Assembly: GCA_032718475.1 (NCBI GenBank)
Contig: JAUCBJ010006669.1
Coordinates: 1 to 64,000 of the forward strand
Length of the DNA: 64,000 bases
Origin: Nemertoderma westbladi
Lineage: Eukaryota > Xenacoelomorpha > Nemertodermatida > Nemertodermatidae
Direction of reading: 5' to 3'
Part shown: positions 19,874 through 29,900 of the stretch, one piece after another
How the letters are laid out: the number at the start of each line of letters is the position of its first letter
Numbering within the stretch: the stretch's first letter is position 1
The notes under the pieces: generated by a model
Told to the model about the DNA's origin: nothing
Databases searched by the model: none
Seen by the model: only the letters and a program-made list of their open reading frames with translations
Program-made: the position numbers and the translations under genes

Positions 19874-21286
19874 TTAAGAATGCTGTGCCGGCTTGTCGAC
19901 AAAATTGCGCCGCCACAACTCCCTATCACCCATGACATTTGCTAGATCATCCGCATCTTCAAGGCCAGTGTCCTTTAAGATGCGTCTCAAGAAAGTCATG
20001 GGCTGTCCACCATGCTTATTCACTCCATGAGGCTGCCAAAGTACAAGATTATGCACTGGCTGGTCCTCACGGCGAAAGCAATGTCCTGCAAAGCGGAGGC
20101 GATTTTGTTCTAGTGTCAAGCTTGGGGGAACCAATGAGACACCTCCAATGTTATATAGTGTCTGGTTGGAGATGTGTGCATTGTACTTGACACAATGAAC
20201 CCGGCGTAGCATTCTTGTGAATGTGCCATCCAGAGTTTTGGTGTCCTCAGCAGTTAGAGCCCAGCATGGACTCCCATAGAGGAGTACTGGAACTACTGCT
20301 GCACTAAATAATCGGACCTTAAGTTTCCGATTAATTCTCGGTGACTTCCAAATCCTGGAAAGCCTATTCAAGGCTGCCCATGCCTTTCCCTTACGTATTC
20401 GAAGGTCCTCACCTGACTTCCGGATCCATGATCCCAGGTAACAGAAGTCGTCCACATGCTCAAGCATACCATCCTTTGAGCTTATGCTCATCCGATCAGA
20501 GACTTGCTGAGAACTTTCAAAGTTAACTGTCAAAATTTTGGTCTTTCTGGAGTTAATAAAAAGACCAACACTAGAAGCAGCATGTTCTAATGAGCTGAGG
20601 AGCCATTGGGCTTCCTCTAGTGATTCTGAGAGTACTCCTAAGTCATCAGCAAAGTCTAGATCAGTTAGGTACTTGGCAGGATTTCCTCGACTTCTGGAGC
20701 CAGTAGGTGGAGTTATCGTCACCCCATCATCATTATGATGATCTAAGGACATGCGTAGAACATAGTCAACCACAATTATGAACAAGAATGGTGCAAGTGT
20801 GTCTCCCTGGAGGACGCCCCATAACACTTCAAGTGGTTCTGTGTCACCATCAACAGTAGACACAAATGTTGTCGAACCATCGTATACTGATCTGATTGCT
20901 GCAATAATTTCATCAGGAATCCCATATAATGAAAGTATGCTGAACATACGTGAGCGGGAGACTGAATCAAAGGCCTTGAAGAAGTCAACAAAGATAACAG
21001 CCAGATGCCTGTCTTTCTTTTTTGATAACTCTTCAATTATCCTTCTAAGTGCCAAAATGGGCTCCATCGTCCCACGACCTTTACGGAACCCATTCTGATT
21101 TCCACGGAGCAGTCTCTCAATGGGATCCCTGATGCGATTTAATAGAATTCTATTGTATAGCTTTGCAGCAATCGAGATCAATGAGATTCCCCGAAAAGAA
21201 ACATAGAATGTTAGGTTACCCTTCTTGGGAACTGGCACCAACTTATTTGTTTTCATTTCTTGTGGGACTCTTGTTGTACGGTACAT
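19874..21286 (-). pseudogene. LINE reverse transcriptase and C-terminal region
   Basis: A 470-codon frame covering most of the RT. Motifs in order: LVPVPKKG, FRGISLISIAAKLYNR (finger), QNGFRKGRGTMEP, AVIFVDFFKAFDSVSRS (palm A, catalytic aspartate), WGVLQGDTLAPFLF (palm B), LDFADDLGVLSE (catalytic ADD), INSRKTKIL (palm D), then the thumb and LLYGSPCWALT, LDGTFTRMLRRV, LRFAGHCFRR and a C-terminus ending DKPAQHS. All RT catalytic residues are present. The upstream region of the same polyprotein is frame-broken at about 21290-21790, so the copy cannot make a full protein. A second copy at 47388-48555 is almost identical, so the family was recently active. Confidence 0.85.
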
Positions 21287-21412
21287 GATGGGATAGATGG
21301 TCTATTATGATGGGATAGATGAGCTTTAAACACTCAGGTATTTTAAAGACCTCAGGGGGAACACCATCTACTCCACTGGCACGATTGGTCTTAATGCTCT
21401 TTGCAGCAGCCT

Positions 21413-22046
21413 TCACTTCTGCAAAGGAGATATCGCCAATGGGAACAGTTTTACTTCTATAAAGTTATCAGGCAATACCCTGTCATTATTGAGGAGCTTT
21501 TCAAAGTGGGCCTTCCAACCATTGAGGCGATCGGCTGGTGATTCAGCCTTAACCTTGGTGGTTGGTTGGCTTTTCCGCCTAGTAAGCAAATTGATCGATT
21601 TCCATGCCTGGGATGATTGCCTGCTGTCGTCAGCATCATTGATGGCATCAACCTGTTGGTATATTAGCTCCTGTAGATTAACAGAGTACTGCCTGTTCAG
21701 GGACCTAGATGCAGCCTTAACTGCATTCTTGGCCGCTGTAGTCTGTTTGAGTCGGGACTCTTTCTGCGCCTTATATATATAGGTCATTTCGGCACTTCTG
21801 GATTTTGTTGTCAGTCCAGGGGGCCATTTTCCTGTTTCGAGGGTATACAGGAACTGTTTCTGCAGCTGCTAACTTAACTGCTTCTGTGAAGGCAGTATAG
21901 CCCTCACAGTGATCTGCCGCCTCAGAGGCAAGAACCTCATACCTGTTGCTCAGCTGTAGTGTGAAGCTGGATCTCACACTTAAGCTGTTGCAACAGAGAG
22001 GACCAGTCATGCCGCGGCAAGGCAGATTTCGTTGTTCTGCTAGCAT
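21413..22046 (-). pseudogene. LINE linker between endonuclease and RT, frame-broken
   Basis: Two short frames (22046-21771 and 21787-21413) carry the linker: PWTDNKIQKCRNDLYI, then MTYIYKAQKESRLKQTTAAKN ... LLTRRKSQPTTKVK ... GWKAHFEKLLNN. This is the usual region before the RT in such elements. At least two frame changes occur here. Confidence 0.6.
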
Positions 22047-22830
22047 GCAGACTAAGTCTTACCTTGGACACAATAAGGCGGTGATCACTGGAGAAGGGTC
22101 GAAGTGTAAATGCATTACAGTCTTGTATAGAGCTCCTGTACTTCCTACGAAACAGAATATGGTCTATCTGGGACTTGTGACCACTGGGTCCACTATGAGT
22201 CCATAGCTTTCCAGTTCGCTTCTTGAACTGGGTTCCAGCCGAAAACAATCCATTTCCAGAGATAAAATCCTGAAGATGGACGGAATTTCGGTTGACACTA
22301 TTGCTATAGACCCAGGGCGATGTAGGTGATTGATGCAGACTTGCATTAAAGTCTCCCAGGAATGTTAAGAATGCATGTTGATCCACTCCATCATTAGCTG
22401 CTTGTAGATTGTGGTAGAAATTTTCCACCTCCTCTACAGGGGCAACATTAGTTGGAGAGTAGCACACAATCAGAACCACCTTAGGAAATTTCTTAGCCAG
22501 TCTTCCAGAACATGAGAAGTGGCAACGGATGATGCGTTTAGAGATTTGGTCTATTTTGTCCAATACTGCATGTGCAGTTGGATTCATCAATAGACCAATA
22601 CCACCATTTCCACTATCATCTGCTGACGCGAGGGCAAGTCGCCAACCGCCCCCCATGTCCTTAATCAGAACCTCATCAGTCTGTCCAGTCTGCATTCGGT
22701 GCTCTTGAACACCCACTGCGCTAAGAGAAAGCTTATCTGCCAAGGCAGTCAGCTCACCTTGTCGCATTGGGGACCCGAGTGTTAGGGTGTTTACTGAGGC
22801 TAGTCCAGTGACTTGCCTCAGATTCACCAA
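21937..22830 (-). pseudogene. LINE apurinic-type endonuclease domain
   Basis: A 297-codon frame. Endonuclease/exonuclease/phosphatase motifs are visible in order: VNTLTLG (N-terminal Asn motif), VGVQEHRM (catalytic Glu), VCYSPTNVAPVEE, FLGDFNASLH (the D-x-N motif), SQIDHILFRR and SSDHRLIVSKVRLSL (the terminal S-D-H). Such a domain nicks the target DNA to prime reverse transcription. The ATG at 22830 is plausible but the true start may lie upstream. It overlaps the next frame, consistent with a frameshift in the original polyprotein. Confidence 0.8.
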
Positions 22831-23628
22831 TGCAATGGCTTTGTTGGTCGGGGTGGAACATGAGAGTAGCCTCCAACTCCAGAATCTCTCTCCCCCTCAC
22901 AATCTGGCCTCCCTGGTGACCCGGGGTTTGGGCCAGAAAGGTCATCAGGAAAGGGACTCAAAGAATTGTTGGCTTCTCTCTCTCTCCAGTAGGGAGTGAG
23001 ACAGGCAGCCGGTCAAGAGATAACTGACGCCTGTGAGGCCGATTGTGTCCGGTAATTCCACTGGCCTCTAGTGGCAGGACCTCCGCAATACTAATATAAT
23101 CCATAGTGGGGGGTTGGGGGGTGCTTTTTTGTCGAGTCAGCTCTCGGGGCAAATACCAAACCCTGGTTTGCCGTTCCACAGGGTGGGTGTCGCAGTGGAG
23201 TCAGATATGAGGCCCATCACCCATATCTAATCTGGCGCACATGACCCACAATTGGCTGTGCAGCTCATCTGCTGGGTCATGCCCTGTACCCCTGCTGCCA
23301 GGTGCAGGTCGCAGTGAAGTGCACTCAGAGTGAACATGAGAACACTCTACTCCTGACCAGCCATTGGTAGATCACCATCTGCCTGGCCAGGCCATATACC
23401 CCTGCAGCCAAGTATATGGGTCCTTAATCCAGGACCAACGGCGTCCTTATCCCAGAACGAAGGGGGTCCTAGTTACAGGACCAGATTAGCCCTAGTAAGA
23501 GGGTCTATGCAGCTACAGGTGGGACCTCCTTTATGCTGCATGGAGGTGGCAAGTTTTCTTGATCAATGACCTAGAATACCTGACCTGACCAGTAAACAAT
23601 CGCGATATCGAACGACGCCACCCTCTGA

Positions 23629-23644
23629 TCATACATTGATTATT
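23629..23644. repeat. Right 16-bp direct repeat (putative target-site duplication)
   Basis: TCATACATTGATTATT, identical to 19302-19317. Confidence 0.85.
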
Positions 23645-24045
23645 GAACATAATAATAAAATAACCATTCACCTTGCTTTTGAACACTCATATATCAGCTA
23701 TTTCCCAACCAAATTCAAATGTATTTGCATATTTGGAATCCTTGCACGTGGTTCCAAAAAATTATCTTTTTATATCCCAATTCAACATAGTTCACCCGAA
23801 ATGTATCTTAAGCTTTATTTCAACTTATTCGCATTTTGGACCAGTATGCATTTTCAAAATGATAACTTCCAAGCCTGTAAAACCACCCCCACCTTTAATG
23901 GTACCCCTACGCTCTAAGGCTAACCTTACTTTGTGGTTCATTCACCCACATGTTTATAACGGTGTCTGTTTTTTATTTAGGTAACCAATCAGAAAACCTA
24001 TGGAATCCTGGTTCCTGAATTCGAGTACAACAAGGCTACGAAAGA
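23645..24045. repeat. Diverged dispersed repeat
   Basis: The block around 23670-23755 (ATATCAGCTATTTCCCAACC, AAATTCAAATGT, GGAATCCTTGCA) resembles 63690-63765. Its class is unknown and it is noncoding. Confidence 0.55.
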
Positions 24046-24527
24046 GCATGTACAGAAACTATCAATTAGTAAGTTACTTTCTTTAGTACATAAACAATCA
24101 ACTAGTAAGTTACTTTCTTTAGTACAGAAACTATCAAATAGTAAGTTACTTTCTTTAGTATAGAAACTATCAATTAGAAAGTTACTTTCTTTAGTACAGA
24201 AACTATCAATTAGTAAGTTACTTTCTTTAGTACAGAAACTATCAAATAGTAAGTTACTTTCTTTAGTATAGAAACTATCAATTAGTAAGTTACTTTCTTT
24301 AGTACAGAAACTATCAATTAGTAAGTTACTTTCTTTAGTACAGAAACTATCAATTAGTAAGTTACTTTCTTTAGTAAAGAAACTATCAATTAGTAAGTTA
24401 CTTTCTTTAGTACAGAAACTATCAATTAGTAAGTTACTTTCTTTAGTACAGAAACTATCAATTAGTAAGTTACTTTCTTTAGTACAGAAACTATCACCAC
24501 TTTCTTTAGTACAGAAACTATCAATTA
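24046..24527. repeat. 36-bp minisatellite, left block (~13 copies)
   Basis: The unit contains AACTATCAATTAGTAAGTTAC followed by TTTCTTTAGTACAGA. It is open in one minus frame (SFCTKESNLLID) because 36 is divisible by three; I do not consider it coding. The array resumes at 25757 after a retroelement insertion. Confidence 0.95.
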
Positions 24528-25756
24528 TTAAGTCCGTGCTGGGGGGATGGGAATCCCGGTTCCGTCCGATCTGGCCACTCAGTATGACCATTCCAGGTTG
24601 GTTTGTGAGCCACTGAATGGCGCTTCCTCTGGTGATATGGCAGACGTCAGGAAGGAACAGCTACTCGCCGCCAATCGTGTAAAGGTACAGGCTGGCCTGC
24701 AAACAAAAAATAAAATCGCAGTTTGTAACGGAGACCTGCCGCTAACCCAACAAAAACTAAGGGAATTAGTTTCAGAAAAGGGGGCGTCAACCTGGCTGAA
24801 GTAAAAAGTAAAAAAAAAAGCTGAATACTAAACCGGTTACTATACATAACACTCACCTGTCGAAAGAGGAATTCCGAGATGCATTGTGTCTGCGGTACTG
24901 TTGGCAGCCAAAATCTCTCCCCGCTCGTTGTGTCTGTGGGTCGCGATTTTCACCCACCCACGTCCTGTCGTGTCCTACTGGAGGATTTCCCTCTATCAGA
25001 CATAACGAGATTCGAGACTTCATTGCCAACGCGTTAACCGAGGTGGCTAACAACGTAGCCATAGAGTCAATGCTGCAGCCCTTGACAGGCGAGTCGTTCC
25101 GGCACCGGACCACGTCTACCGACCAACAGGCCAGGATCGACGTCTCAGTCAGCGGTTTTTGGGGAAACCGGTACGAGAAAGTCTTCCTAGATGTGTCCGT
25201 GTTCAACCCCTTATCGGAAACGAACGCGGCGATGTCGTTGGAAGCAGCGCACTCGCACCACGAGGCACGCAAACGCCTCAAGTACGAAGACCGGATTCGC
25301 GAGGTAGAACTGGCGACATTTGTGCCCCTCATCGTTTCTGCATTCGGTGGGATGGCTACGGCAATGCGCCAGTTTGTGAAACGGCTGGCATACAAGCTGT
25401 CGGACCGCCGTGAAATCCGGTACTCCGACTGTGTTTCCTGGATCCGGAGACAAATTAGTTTTGCGCTTCTGCGGTCCAGTCTGATGTGTCTTCGCGGGGC
25501 GCGTTCCGCATCCAAGCGGCCAGTTCACCACGCGATATTGGACACCTCCATACGGCTGGCGAACGCGGATACGGACTGCGGGGTTGCTGGGTAGTTCAGT
25601 TGGGTAGTTCAGTTACCACTGACAGACTGATGCGACGGACAGGATTAATAAATAATATTAAAAATAGTTTGAATTTCCCCCGTAAATGCTAAATGTATTG
25701 TGTAGTATATATTTGTTGGCATTTTGCTTTATTAAATTGACATATAAAAAAAAAAA
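24528..25756 (+). mobile_element. 5'-truncated retroelement inserted into the minisatellite
   Basis: A 1,229-bp segment interrupts the 36-bp array, ends in a run of 11 As (25746-25756) and is flanked by TCAATTA (24521-24527 and 25757-25763), which is unit sequence duplicated at the insertion. Polyadenylation and 5' truncation indicate target-primed retrotransposition. Confidence 0.85.
24547..25594 (+). pseudogene. C-terminal zinc-finger/nuclease-like region of a retroelement
   Basis: The first block (24547-24804) reads LNGASSGDMADVRKEQLLAA ... LRELVSEKGASTWL and stops after a short A-rich insertion. The frame is regained near 24850 (HLSKEEFRDALCLRYCWQP). Next come CVCGSRFSPTHVLSC (zinc-binding CxC...H...C), a GGF...RHNEIRD motif, ARIDVSVSGFW, VFLDVSVFNP, then FVPLIVSAFGGM and ISFALLRSSLMCLRGAR. 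The spacing of RHN, an upstream Glu, ID and DV resembles a restriction-like (PD-D/ExK) endonuclease of the type placed after the zinc finger in R2-like LINEs; that is inference. The tail is extremely common in invertebrate genomes. Broken by at least one frame change. Confidence 0.65.
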
Positions 25757-26511
25757 TCAATTAGTAAGTTACTTTCTTTAGTACAGAAACTATCAATTAG
25801 TAAGTTACTTTCTTTAGTACAGAAACTATCTATTAGTAAGTTACTTTCTTTAGTACAGAAACAATCAATTAGTAAGTTACTTTTTCTAGTACAGAAACTA
25901 TCAATTAGTAAGTTACTTTCTTTAGTACAGAAACAATCAATTAGTAAGTTACTTTCTTTAGTACAGAAACTATCAATTAGTAAGTTACTTTCTTTAGTAC
26001 AGAAACTATCAATTAGTAAGTAACTTTCTTTAGTACAGAAACTATCAATTAGTAAGTTACTTTTTTTAGTACAGAAACAATCAATTAGTAAGTTACTTTT
26101 TTTAGTACAGAAACTATCAATTAGTAAGTTACTTTCTTTAGTACAGAAACTATCAATTAGTAAGTAACTTTCTTTAGTACAGAAACTATCAATTAGTAAG
26201 TTACTTTTTTTAGTACAGAAACTATCAATTAGTAAGTTACTTTCTTTAGTACAGAAACTATCAATTAGTAAGTAACTTTCTTTAGTACAGAAACTATCAA
26301 TTAGTAAGTTACTTTTTTTAGTACAGAAACTATCAATTAGTAAGTTACTTTTTTTAGTACAGAAACTATCAATTAGTAAGTTACTTTCTTTAGTACAGAA
26401 ACTATCAATTAGTAAGTAACTTTCTTTAGTACAGAAACTATCAATTAGTAAGTTACTTTTTTTAGTACAGAAACTATCAATTAGTAAGTTATTTCTTTAG
26501 TACAGAAACTG
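25757..26511. repeat. 36-bp minisatellite, right block (~21 copies)
   Basis: Same unit as 24046-24527, with small variants such as AAGTAACTTTC for AAGTTACTTTC recurring every few units. Confidence 0.95.
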
Positions 26512-26662
26512 GGAACTTTGTAACTGTTTGGTAAACTTTGTAACTGTTTGGTAAACTTTGTAACTATTTGGTAAACTTTGTAACTATTTGGTAAACTTTG
26601 TAACTGCTTTGTAAACTTTCTAATAGTTTGTTAAACCGAGTAATTGTCTGGTAAACGGTGTA
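26512..26662. repeat. 20-bp minisatellite, ~7 copies
   Basis: The unit is GGTAAACTTTGTAACTGTTT. It follows the 36-bp array directly and stops about 30 bp before the next splice acceptor. Confidence 0.9.
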
Positions 26663-26692
26663 TTTGTTTATATTCTCACCAATACAATTCAG

Positions 26693-26938
26693 GGCCGATT
26701 GTTGAACCACCAGCTCCCTTCTCAGACAACGAATGCATGACTGACGACGTAATTATATCGCCAATACAAGATAAACCTCCACCGGAAGTTAAGCCGAAGT
26801 TGAAAAAACTTTCCCCATCTAATATTTTACCTATTACTGGGAAACCGGAGGAAATCGACAAACCTCTGCCGAGGAAATCTAGCTCTTTGAAACGGATGTT
26901 GCGCCAATTACAAGGAACGACTAAGAAAATATTTAAAG
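26693..26938 (+). CDS. Gene 1, exon A
   Basis: Acceptor AATACAATTCAG, donor AAAG|GTGAGC. It encodes a proline/lysine-rich segment (VEPPAPFSDNE, KPPPEVKPKLKKLSP, RKSSSLKRMLRQLQG). Length 246, phase 1 at both ends. Confidence 0.65.
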
Positions 26939-29900
26939 GTGAGCTTTAAGCTGATAATCTAGGCTTGACGATATCAGTAAAACGCATTCAGATACATAAG
27001 AAATAGACCTGCTTTGGCGAAAATGATTTTCTCAACATATTTCGATTTTTCTGCCTCTGGCTGGTGAATGACGCTGGTTTGTTGTGGGGGTAGGTTCATT
27101 GCAAAATGGCACATTATTACTGGTCATGGTCTATGGGTACTTACAGATGTCCACAGCTAACTATTTTCAGTTCTTTCATTTATATATTGAAACATTTTGT
27201 AGGCCTAATTGAACCCATTCCAGCACTGTTGCTTCTCATAAGTAAGTGTGATTACATATCTTGAAAAATTTCCAGCCAGATAGTGTTCTTTGAGAACAGC
27301 CATAAAGAGCGTTTGTTTGCTATTCGTGTTTCAGATATCCTGAAACAATCTGCTCTAGATGAAAATAAAAATACAAGTATGTGAAATTTCAATTTTTAAT
27401 ACCATTGTAATGGAAGGGTTTCTAACGTAGACCCCCCCCCCCCCCCCCCCCCCTTTTCTACTGGGGTAAAACCTTAAATTCAATTATTTGTTAGCTGGCA
27501 AAAAAAGTGAAAACGACACAAAATCACAAATACAGATGACAAAGGAACCTACAGTAGTTCCAAAACAGAAACCGGCGCCGGATGACATAGAGAGAGTGAA
27601 TGAAGCGGCGAAACATTCTGTAAAGGGAACGAGTGATGAAGGATCTGAATCCTATACCGAAACAACATTGGAAGGTTCTAATGAATCTGTTTCCTCGAAA
27701 ACTGGTTCTAATGAACGTCATACCTCAAAATCTAGCTCAAAGAAAAGACTTCGTTCTTCAAATTCTGGTCCCAAAGAACGTAATTCCTCTCTATCTGATA
27801 CAACTGGTTGCAATTCCACCGTAAATTTAATAAAAGGTAACAACATTAATTGTTATTAACTGAATTCACTAACAGTATCAAAAGTTTAGATATTTGTTCC
27901 TACAGTAGTATCAAATGTTTACATATGTTTGTAGAATCGAACGGTTTTTTTCAAAATTAATCTCAACACCACGTAGTGCCAGATTCCAGATTCGTGCCAT
28001 TACACCACCGACACATGTAATGCCAGATTCACTCTGTTACACCACCGACACATCATGTAGTGCCAGATTCGCGCCATTACACTACCGACACATGTAATGC
28101 CAAATTCACGATGTTACACCACCGACACATTAAATGCCAGATTCACTCCGTTACACCACCGACACAATCTGACTTGTAAGTCTACATTCGCGAAGAGATA
28201 GGCTTGATATTTGTGCAAATTTAAATAATTATTTACTTTTATATATGTCAAAACATCCTTCGAATGTATAAATTATTTACTAATTTAAATAGGACTGACT
28301 CAGGATGATAAAACTAAAAAGCATTGGAGGGAAAAATGAATTCCCGATCCGTTGACGTAGGAATTCAGTAGACTACTTATGGCCACTATCCTTGCGATGC
28401 TATCTGTTAGAGGAATGACAGGGATGAAGGGCCGATGTCACCAAGCATCTCAGCAGAGGAAAAAGGACACTGTACTTCATGAAAAAGTCAGAGTAGGCCT
28501 ACTTTGCCAATTTCCGACCTTTAGCAAATTCGGTGACTATCTAAAGGAGCTGCACTTGAGTGGGATGTGGCGAAGTGGTTGGTACAGGTAAAATTGAGGT
28601 TATCGAGGATACTGAGGCCTCTACTGGTGGGAGGATATATGGGACTTCGACATATTGAAGGCACGGTGGATGGTGTCATTGTCTCTTTCATGTCTGCACT
28701 TGAAAAATTTGCAGATAAGGACATGGTTGGCAGAAGGATCAACAATGGTGCCACATCCACAAGGGTGAGTGGAACAAACTGGTGCGCTGAGTCGAAGAGC
28801 AACATTCATGGTGAGTGGAAAAACTGGTGCGCTGAGTCGAAGAGCAACAGCCACGGTTAGTGGAAAAACTGGTGCGCTGAGTCGAAGAGCAACAGCCATG
28901 GCGAGTGGAAAAACTGGTGCGCTGAGTCAAAGACCAACAGCCATGGTGAATGGAACAAACTGGTGGCAACAGCCATGCCAATTTGTTTGTCAGCAAGATG
29001 GGGGCCATGGGATGTTGATAGGACAGCATCAAAGCAATCGTCAGATCTAAGAGCTTGGCAACCCTTAAAGCGGGAGATTGTGAATTGGTTCCCGTAGAAA
29101 GTATTTGATGACAATTGAGTTTTGCTAAGGACTTTGTGAGCTTGAAGTGTCAGGGATGTTTGAAATTGGTGTGTATAGTTCCCAAAGCTCAACGGCATCT
29201 TGAAGGGACATCGGTTCATTATTGTTCCCAGTGGTAGTGGTTGTCAGTTTATGGTTGCAATGAACAGAGGAGGGATAGGCAACTGGTGCAGTCAGACTAA
29301 CGAATGGAACACTGAGCCGCCATAAATAGACAAGGAAGACAAGTCTTCGCCCAGCAGTCTGGACTTATAATAAATATTGTGCGGCGATGTCGTGAGCGTG
29401 AGCGTTTAGACCTGCACAGTCCCCGAACTCGAGCCCAAGCCTACTGCCTCGGAGACAGAGGGAACATCGGATACAGTGGAAGTTGCTCCATTTGTTGCCC
29501 TTCGATGGAACTTTGAGCTGTTGAGAACTTTTTCTACGTCGATGATTATTAACTGCTGTAAAATATATTACACTTTTTAATTCCTTTTTTTTATCGCTAA
29601 TCATTTTTTTAGAATACAGTTTTGAAATAAAACTATATATATATGTATTTGTTTCAATGTACTTTATAGAGTTCCTATCCTATCCTCCTTAGTGTAACAA
29701 ACCAACGGGATCTGCTCACTCTGCAGTACTAATGTAGATAGAAATGTAAGATGCACTACCATTACATCACCGTCGTCACCAGGTATACTCTCCGTCTTTC
29801 AACCAATAACAGCTGAATAAACTCCAATATTTGGGTGTGAAACTCAGTCCTCTTGCCCCAGTCTTGTTATTGACTTGTTGACTTGTTAATATTTATGACA

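Larger units (their letters stand above)
19318..23628 (-). mobile_element. RTE-like LINE with extra 3' sequence, bounded by a 16-bp duplication
   Basis: A minus-strand non-LTR retrotransposon containing, 5' to 3', a GC-richer untranslated region (23628 to about 22830), an endonuclease region, a linker, a reverse transcriptase and a C-terminal region. The family 3' end (ATACCGATACTACTACTAC) lies at about 19835. About 500 further bases, carrying part of a different retroelement, lie inside the flanking 16-bp duplication. The frames between endonuclease and RT are broken, so this copy is not autonomous. The clade is tentative: an APE-type endonuclease next to the RT and a short simple-repeat tail suggest RTE-like elements. 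Confidence 0.8.

Noticed and set aside
23998-24591. 197-codon frame with SFCTKESNLLID repeats
   Set aside because: Artefact of the 36-bp minisatellite, which continues on the other side of a retroelement insertion and has no conserved flanking sequence.
24046-26511. A CRISPR-like array, because 36-bp units repeat regularly
   Set aside because: There are no unique spacers: the units are contiguous, the genome is eukaryotic and no cas genes are present.
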